64,000 nt of DNA from contig NZ_LMCQ01000020.1 in NCBI RefSeq assembly GCF_001424835.1, positions 187,384-251,383 of the forward strand, in the 5' to 3' direction. The translations under genes were made by a program, and so were the position numbers. Below are positions 60,676 to 64,000 of the stretch, piece after piece. Within the stretch, counting starts at the first letter, position 1, and every line of letters begins with the position of its first letter. The DNA is from Variovorax sp. Root318D1. Its GTDB lineage: Bacteria > Pseudomonadota > Gammaproteobacteria > Burkholderiales > Burkholderiaceae_C. The notes beneath the pieces are model-generated. The model did not search any database and was not told the origin of the DNA. It saw nothing but the letters and a program-made list of their open reading frames with translations.

Positions 60676-61471
60676 GGGCGTGCCCCAGGTTGCGCCGCAG
60701 CCGGCCGCTCGCCAGGTCGACGAGGGCCACCAGCCCGAACATTGCAATCAGTACGGTCATGGCCTGCTGCTGTTGAAAGATCGACAAGTGAAAGTAGAGA
60801 AGCTGCCCCAGGCCGCCGCCGCCGACGAAACCCAGCACCGCGGCCATCCGGATGTTCATTTCCCAACGATACAGCGCATAGGCCACCCATTGCGGCAGCA
60901 CGAGTGGCAGGCTGCCGTAGCCGAAGGCTGCCACCGCGCCGGCACCGCCGAGCGCCAGCGCCTGCTCGGGTTCGCGCGGTGCGTTCTCCAGGCTTTCGGC
61001 GAACAGGCGGCCGAGCACGCCTGTGGTGTGCAGCGCGAGCGCCAGTGCGCCCGCGAACGGGCCGATGCCTGCGGCCAGCACCATGAGCGCGGCCCACACC
61101 AGCTCGGGCACGCTGCGCAGAAAGTTCAGGACAAAACGGCAGCCCTGCCGCACCAGCAGGCCCGAGCGGCCCGAGGCTGGCAGCGCAAGCATGGCGGCGC
61201 CCGCGGCCGCCAGCAGCGTGCCGAGCGCCGACACGGCCAGTGTCTGCAGCGCGCCCCATGCCGTCTTGGCAAGGAAGGCGCTCGACAGATCCGGCGGAAA
61301 GAACTCGGCGATGAACTTGCCCATGAAGCCGATCGATTCGGACGTGAAGAGGGCCCGGTAATCGACGGCCAGGTACGCGAAGCTGGCCACCACGGCCACG
61401 AGCACCAGTGCCGACGCGACCCAGCAGCGGATGCAGCGCGGCGGCCCGGCCAAGTCGACGTGCCCGTTCAT
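60668..61471 (-). CDS. PhnE-like ABC permease (second of two), probable selenium oxyanion uptake
   Basis: A 267-residue inner-membrane permease with about six hydrophobic segments. It has the PhnE-type loops SVPELVWAALMVLAAGIGPF and YALYRWEMNIRMAAVLGFVG followed by GGGGLGQLL. Its start overlaps the first permease stop (ATGA) and its stop overlaps mnmH. Phosphonate transporters share this fold, but the partnership with mnmH favours selenate or selenite as substrate. Confidence 0.85.
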   Translation of the reverse strand: MNGHVDLAGPPRCIRCWVASALVLVAVVASFAYLAVDYRALFTSESIGFMGKFIAEFFPPDLSSAFLAKTAWGALQTLAVSALGTLLAAAGAAMLALPASGRSGLLVRQGCRFVLNFLRSVPELVWAALMVLAAGIGPFAGALALALHTTGVLGRLFAESLENAPREPEQALALGGAGAVAAFGYGSLPLVLPQWVAYALYRWEMNIRMAAVLGFVGGGGLGQLLYFHLSIFQQQQAMTVLIAMFGLVALVDLASGRLRRNLGHAHA

Positions 61472-62319
61472 GCCAGCAACCGCCTTAATGCATTGCTCAG
61501 TGCATCCGCGAGCAGCACCAGCACCAGGAACACCAGCAGGATGCTGCTGGCTTCGCCGCCGTTGAGCATCTTCATCGATTGGTCCATGAGCTGGCCCAGG
61601 CCGCCCGCGCCCACGAAGCCCATCACGACCGAGGCCCTGACGGCGCACTCCCACCGGTACACCGTGTACGAGATGAGCTCCTGCCCGCAGTGCGGCAACA
61701 GGCCGTAGACCAGCGCGGCCAGGCGGCCGCTGCCGCTTTCCATCAATGCACGGGCGGGGCGCGTGTCGGTGGATTCGAGCACCTCGGCATACACCTTGCC
61801 AAGCATGCCGCCGTAGGTGATCGCGAGCGCCAGCACGCCGGCCGCGGGGCCAAGGCCGAGCGCGCGCACGAAGACCAGTGCCCAGACGATTTCTGGAATG
61901 GCGCGCAGCACCATCAGCACGGATCGCCCGGCCTGCCGCACCACAGCCGCCTGCGCACGACCCGGGCCGGGCCCGATGCGTGACACCGAGAGCGCGCGCG
62001 TGGTCACGAAGGCCAGCGGCGCACCGATGAGGAAAGCCAGCGCGGTGCCCGCCGTGGCCATGGCCAGTGTCTCCAGCGTGGCCTTGCCCAGCATCGCAAG
62101 AAAGTCCGGCGCGGACTCGGGCGGCATGAAGCCGGCCAGGAAACCGCCGATCACCTGCAGGTTGCCGGGCGCGAACAGGGCCGAAGGCGCAAAGCCCGAC
62201 AGCTGCAGCATCGGCCACGCAATGACGAGGGCGGCCAGGAGCCAGACCAGGCGCCGGCGCGCAAGTGGATCGCGCAGTGCAGGCAGCGTGCGTGGCGGCA
62301 GCGGTTGCGCGGTGGTCAC
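61468..62319 (-). CDS. PhnE-like ABC permease (first of two), probable selenium oxyanion uptake
   Basis: A 283-residue permease with about six hydrophobic segments and the PhnE signatures [20 protein letters not shown] and [19 protein letters not shown]. The GTG at 62319 is chosen because it overlaps the ATPase stop (GTGA), a normal coupling signal; a TTG two codons earlier is less likely. It forms the membrane channel with the following permease. Confidence 0.85.
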   Translation of the reverse strand: MTTAQPLPPRTLPALRDPLARRRLVWLLAALVIAWPMLQLSGFAPSALFAPGNLQVIGGFLAGFMPPESAPDFLAMLGKATLETLAMATAGTALAFLIGAPLAFVTTRALSVSRIGPGPGRAQAAVVRQAGRSVLMVLRAIPEIVWALVFVRALGLGPAAGVLALAITYGGMLGKVYAEVLESTDTRPARALMESGSGRLAALVYGLLPHCGQELISYTVYRWECAVRASVVMGFVGAGGLGQLMDQSMKMLNGGEASSILLVFLVLVLLADALSNALRRLLA

Positions 62320-63155
62320 AGGCAATCCGGGCGCTCGACGGAATTCGCGGAAGCGGCGGTGAATTTTCGGGATGGAATGTCCAGCGGCAGTCCAGGTGCC
62401 TGCATCGGCAACCCGCCCTCACTGGCATAGAGCGCCGCAAGCATCGGCTCCGTCACGTTGGCTACGGGCTCGTCGAACACCACCTGTCCGTTGCGCATGC
62501 CCACGATGCGCGGAAACCAGCGCAACGCCAGGTCCACCGCGTGCAAGGAGGCCACGAAAGTGGCGCCCGTCGATTCGCTCTGCGCCACCAGCTGCTGCAG
62601 CGTGGCGTCGGCCAGCGTCGGGTCGAGCGCGGACACCGGCTCGTCGGCGAGCAGCAGCGCGGGCTGCTGGTAGAGCACGCGCGCAATGCCCACGCGCTGA
62701 AGCTGGCCGCCCGAGAGCCGGTCGCAGCGGTCGAACAGCCGGTCTTCGAGCGAGAGCCGCGACAGCACTTCGTGCGCGCCTTCGAGGTCCGACGGACGCA
62801 GCAGCGAGCCGAGCGCGCGCATTGCGGTCCATTGCCCGAGCCGCCCCGAGAGCACGGCGGTGACCACGCGCAGGCGCGGCGCGATCGGCGGGCTCTGGTG
62901 CACGGTGCCGATGCGCGATCGCAGCTTGCGCAAGGCCGGTGCGGCCAGTTGCCATGGCGCTTCGCCGAGCAGCTGAACCGTGCCTTCGCTGGGCCGCAGC
63001 GCGGCGCCGAGCACGCGCAGCAGCGTGGTCTTGCCGGCGCCCGAGGGGCCGATGACGGCCAGCCGCTCGCCGCCGCGCGCGGAGAGCGACACGCCCTGCA
63101 GCGCGCGATGGCCGTTCGGGTGCACCAGCCCGGCGTCGTCGAGCGAAAAGCTCAC
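62316..63155 (-). CDS. PhnC-like ABC ATPase
   Basis: A 279-residue ATP-binding subunit. Walker A is [14 protein letters not shown], the signature is [14 protein letters not shown], and Walker B is [14 protein letters not shown]. The Q-loop is in [10 protein letters not shown]. The start is taken at GTG 63155, which places Walker A about 35 residues in as usual for PhnC proteins; no ATG lies between there and an upstream basic, low-complexity stretch. It overlaps the first permease gene by four bases and follows the PhnD-like gene by about 31 bases. Confidence 0.87.
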   Translation of the reverse strand: MSFSLDDAGLVHPNGHRALQGVSLSARGGERLAVIGPSGAGKTTLLRVLGAALRPSEGTVQLLGEAPWQLAAPALRKLRSRIGTVHQSPPIAPRLRVVTAVLSGRLGQWTAMRALGSLLRPSDLEGAHEVLSRLSLEDRLFDRCDRLSGGQLQRVGIARVLYQQPALLLADEPVSALDPTLADATLQQLVAQSESTGATFVASLHAVDLALRWFPRIVGMRNGQVVFDEPVANVTEPMLAALYASEGGLPMQAPGLPLDIPSRKFTAASANSVERPDCL

Positions 63156-63186
63156 GCGACGGCTCCGGCGGCGCGCCCCGACGGCA

Positions 63187-64000
63187 TCACTTGACCAGAC
63201 CGGCCGACTTGGCGGCGGCTTCGATGCCGTCGTAGTTCGACGACTTGGTGGCAATGAACTTGCTCGCGCGCTGCAGGCTCATGATCTCCTTAATGGCTGG
63301 GTCCGTCGGATCGAGCTTCAGGAAGGCCTCGGTGAGCTTCTTGGTCAGTGCCGGGTCGAGGCCGGGGCGCACCGTCCAGTTGTAGTCGTAGTAGGTGGGG
63401 GTGGTGGCCAGCACGCGCACCTTGGCGGCGTTCGGGTTCTTGCTTTCGACCAGCTTCTCCCACACCGACGCATTCAGCACGCCGGCTTCGGCCCGCGACG
63501 CGGCCACGAAGGCCACGGTCGCGTCATGCGCGCCCGAGAAAGCGACCGTCTTGAAGTCCTTCTCGGGATCGATGCCCGCCTGCATCAGGAAATAGCGCGG
63601 CATCAGGCTGCCCGAGGTGGAGGAGGGCGCGCCGAACGCGAAGGTCTTGCCCTTCAGGTCGGCCAGCGTCTTGGCGGTGCTATCGACCGGCACGATGAAC
63701 TTGCTGGTGAACACTTCGTCTTCCGCGCGCTGCACGATCGGCACTGCGCCGCCGTTGGTGCGGATGCGGGCCTGCACGAAGGTGAAGCCGCCGAGCCAGG
63801 CCAGGTCGATCTTGTTCGTGGCGAGGCCTTCGACCACGGCGGCGTAGTCGGTCACGGGCGTGAACTGCACGTCCATGCCGGTTTCCTTCTTCAGGTAGTC
63901 GCCCAGAGGCGTGAACTTGCGCTGCAGTTCGGTGGGCGCCTCGTCGGGGATGGCGGACACGCGCAGCACCTTGCCTTGTGCCGAGGCACCCAGGGCGAGG
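63187..64000 (-). CDS. PhnD-like substrate-binding protein, probable selenium oxyanion receptor (N terminus outside window)
   Basis: The start lies beyond the window edge; 271 codons are visible, including the end of a signal peptide (LALGASAQG). The mature protein has the PhnD-type core: [55 protein letters not shown] and a C-terminal [12 protein letters not shown]. From memory, a PhnD subfamily next to mnmH is described as a putative selenate receptor; the operon here matches that arrangement. It is the first gene of the transporter-mnmH run. Confidence 0.82.
   Translation of the reverse strand, partial: LALGASAQGKVLRVSAIPDEAPTELQRKFTPLGDYLKKETGMDVQFTPVTDYAAVVEGLATNKIDLAWLGGFTFVQARIRTNGGAVPIVQRAEDEVFTSKFIVPVDSTAKTLADLKGKTFAFGAPSSTSGSLMPRYFLMQAGIDPEKDFKTVAFSGAHDATVAFVAASRAEAGVLNASVWEKLVESKNPNAAKVRVLATTPTYYDYNWTVRPGLDPALTKKLTEAFLKLDPTDPAIKEIMSLQRASKFIATKSSNYDGIEAAAKSAGLVK

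Noticed and set aside
61468-64000. Phosphonate transport and degradation operon
   Set aside because: The transporter resembles PhnCDE, but no C-P lyase or phosphonatase gene is seen, and the coupling to mnmH points to selenium.
1-64000. Prophage, transposon or integrative element
   Set aside because: No transposase, integrase, terminal repeats or tail and portal genes are visible, and the tRNA-Leu has no adjacent integrase or direct repeat.

Overview
The window looks like a chromosomal segment of a high-GC betaproteobacterium of the Comamonadaceae, most likely Variovorax or a close relative. The reasons are two orphan Bug-type (tripartite tricarboxylate) receptors, a betaproteobacterial-type ferredoxin reductase, the long type II QueF, dense GC-rich coding and many LysR regulators. 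This assignment is inferred from gene content, not from a database search. No insertion sequence, phage gene, CRISPR array or integrase is visible.

Left part (1-12.7 kb): the end of a livF-type ABC ATPase, a Bug receptor, a ferredoxin reductase divergent from an SDR-like protein, a tRNA-Leu(CAA), cysM, a Nudix hydrolase, tusA, galU, valS, yaaA, a 2OG-Fe(II) oxygenase, an alpha/beta hydrolase and queF. This is mostly housekeeping. A clear bidirectional terminator separates tusA from galU.

12.8-23 kb is a CoA-dependent catabolic cluster. An SDR and a LysR regulator face a minus-strand operon of citryl-CoA lyase, acyl-CoA dehydrogenase and MmgE/PrpD. Divergent from that operon are a fused double acyl-CoA dehydrogenase, a Bug receptor and an acyl-CoA ligase. 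The substrate is unknown. 23-31.3 kb is mixed: a DUF3606 protein, a degenerate histidine-kinase-like protein, topoisomerase IB, dinB, an RNase A-like toxin with its immunity gene, and an FMN-dependent alpha-hydroxy-acid dehydrogenase.

31.4-38.9 kb holds regulators and small-molecule genes: LysR, TetR with a perfect palindromic operator in front of a DUF1348 protein and cyanase (cynS), an SDR with a damaged catalytic site, a CynX/NimT-type MFS exporter in an operon with a GntR regulator, and another LysR.

39.4-55.4 kb is the most unusual part. Four co-oriented genes encode secreted proteins built from DUF11-like (conserved repeat) modules: 197, 965, 2417 and 1654 residues. The 2417-residue protein ends in what looks like a large outer-membrane beta-barrel. 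The 1654-residue protein opens with a glycine-rich domain. The other three proteins end in a related DUF11 module and lack an obvious anchor. Two strong terminator hairpins sit between the genes and a palindrome-rich leader precedes the first. I read this as a candidate uncharacterised cell-surface system. It converges on pbpC.

57.9-64 kb: a small lipoprotein, then a minus-strand run of eight genes: a PhnD-like binding protein, a PhnC-like ATPase, two PhnE-like permeases, mnmH (tRNA 2-selenouridine synthase), a GNAT acetyltransferase, a DUF2277 protein and a LysE-type exporter. The overlap of the transporter with mnmH points to selenium oxyanion uptake rather than phosphonate uptake.
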